Positions 5,666 to 5,763 of a stretch of DNA of 5,763 nt are shown here, in pieces; positions within the stretch are counted from its first letter, which is position 1; each line of letters begins with the position of its first letter. The DNA is taken from assembly GCF_018260405.1 (NCBI RefSeq), contig NZ_JAGLBG010000117.1:1-5763 (forward strand). Reading direction: 5' to 3'. Origin of the DNA: Deinococcus sp. (GTDB taxonomy: Bacteria > Deinococcota > Deinococci > Deinococcales > Deinococcaceae). Both the position numbers and the translations under genes were made by a program. The notes under the pieces are model-generated. The model searched no databases and was not told the DNA's origin. It was given only the letters and a program-made list of their open reading frames with translations.

Positions 5666-5706
5666 CGTCGGAACAACACCGCTGCCCCCCTTCATTCTAC
5701 GTCCTG

Positions 5707-5742
5707 CTCTTTTTTTTCACTCGTTCCACTCGGCAAAAAGAG
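5707..5742. repeat. T-rich/A-rich inverted repeat
   Basis: CTCTTTTT (5707-5714, within a run of eight T) is complementary to AAAAAGAG (5735-5742) with a 20-base loop. The loop carries ACTCG twice. The stem is AU-rich, so it is a weak terminator at best. The T-run is unusual in this GC-rich sequence. Its role is unknown. Confidence 0.35.
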
Positions 5743-5763
5743 GGTCAAACGAGCACCATCTTT

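Larger units (their letters stand above)
5493..5763. other. apparently non-coding tail with palindromes
   Basis: No convincing gene follows the DUF2397 gene. One frame from ATG 5656 stays open to the window edge (MMGTSEQHRC...), but its 36 codons look unlike a real protein start and have no Shine-Dalgarno. A minus-strand frame (5407-5679) runs into the DUF2397 gene as antisense and is also unconvincing. The stretch does not resemble continued gcvP or the start of a DUF2398 (JetB) gene. It carries the inverted repeats listed separately. Confidence 0.5.

Noticed and set aside
5407..5679. Minus-strand 90-codon frame at the right end
   Set aside because: It runs into the DUF2397 coding region in antisense, contains the palindromes, and shows no domain.
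5616..5717. Intrinsic terminator for the DUF2397 gene (hairpin plus T8 run)
   Set aside because: The T-run starts more than 40 bases after the hairpin, too far for a standard terminator.
5656..5763. Plus-strand open frame running off the right edge as the start of jetB
   Set aside because: The translation (MMGTSEQHRC...LLFFFTRS) does not look like a DUF2398 N-terminus, and there is no ribosome-binding site.

Overview
The window reads as high-GC bacterial chromosome, most likely a Deinococcus or close relative. The evidence is a Firmicutes/Thermus-like HemQ (coproheme decarboxylase), a gcvT-gcvH-gcvP gene order, and a gcvT start that looks leaderless, with a TANNNT -10 box six bases before the start codon and no Shine-Dalgarno; such starts are common in Deinococcus. 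The genus is an inference, since no rRNA or other marker is present.

Layout, all genes on the plus strand. 1-53 may hold the last codons of an upstream gene. 211-1071 is hemQ, encoding the terminal heme-synthesis enzyme. 1199-2272 is gcvT and 2404-2766 is gcvH, encoding the T and H proteins of the glycine cleavage system. 2778-3944 is a strikingly AT-rich membrane O-acyltransferase gene, unlike everything around it. At 3941-4012 the normal next gene, gcvP, begins with its own Shine-Dalgarno and its recognisable N-terminus (...AFTRRHIGPSAR) but stops after 23 codons. From 4023 to 5492 there is instead a DUF2397 (TIGR02677) protein, the family of JetA of type II Wadjet anti-plasmid systems. 5493-5763 has no convincing gene but contains several imperfect palindromes.

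How it fits together: the left half is housekeeping (heme synthesis, one-carbon/glycine catabolism). The glycine-cleavage operon seems to have been broken twice. A foreign polysaccharide-type acyltransferase gene lies precisely between the gcvH stop and the gcvP ribosome-binding site, and a JetA-like gene has replaced gcvP after its first 23 codons. T and H proteins cannot cleave glycine without P protein, so a complete gcvP should exist elsewhere (possibly beyond the right edge) or the pathway is lost. The other expected Wadjet genes (jetB, jetC, jetD) are not in this window; they would have to begin beyond position 5763.

The most interesting part is 2767-5763: an accessory insertion in a conserved operon, with the gcvP stub now positioned like a short leader ORF in front of a candidate defence gene that lacks its own obvious ribosome-binding site.
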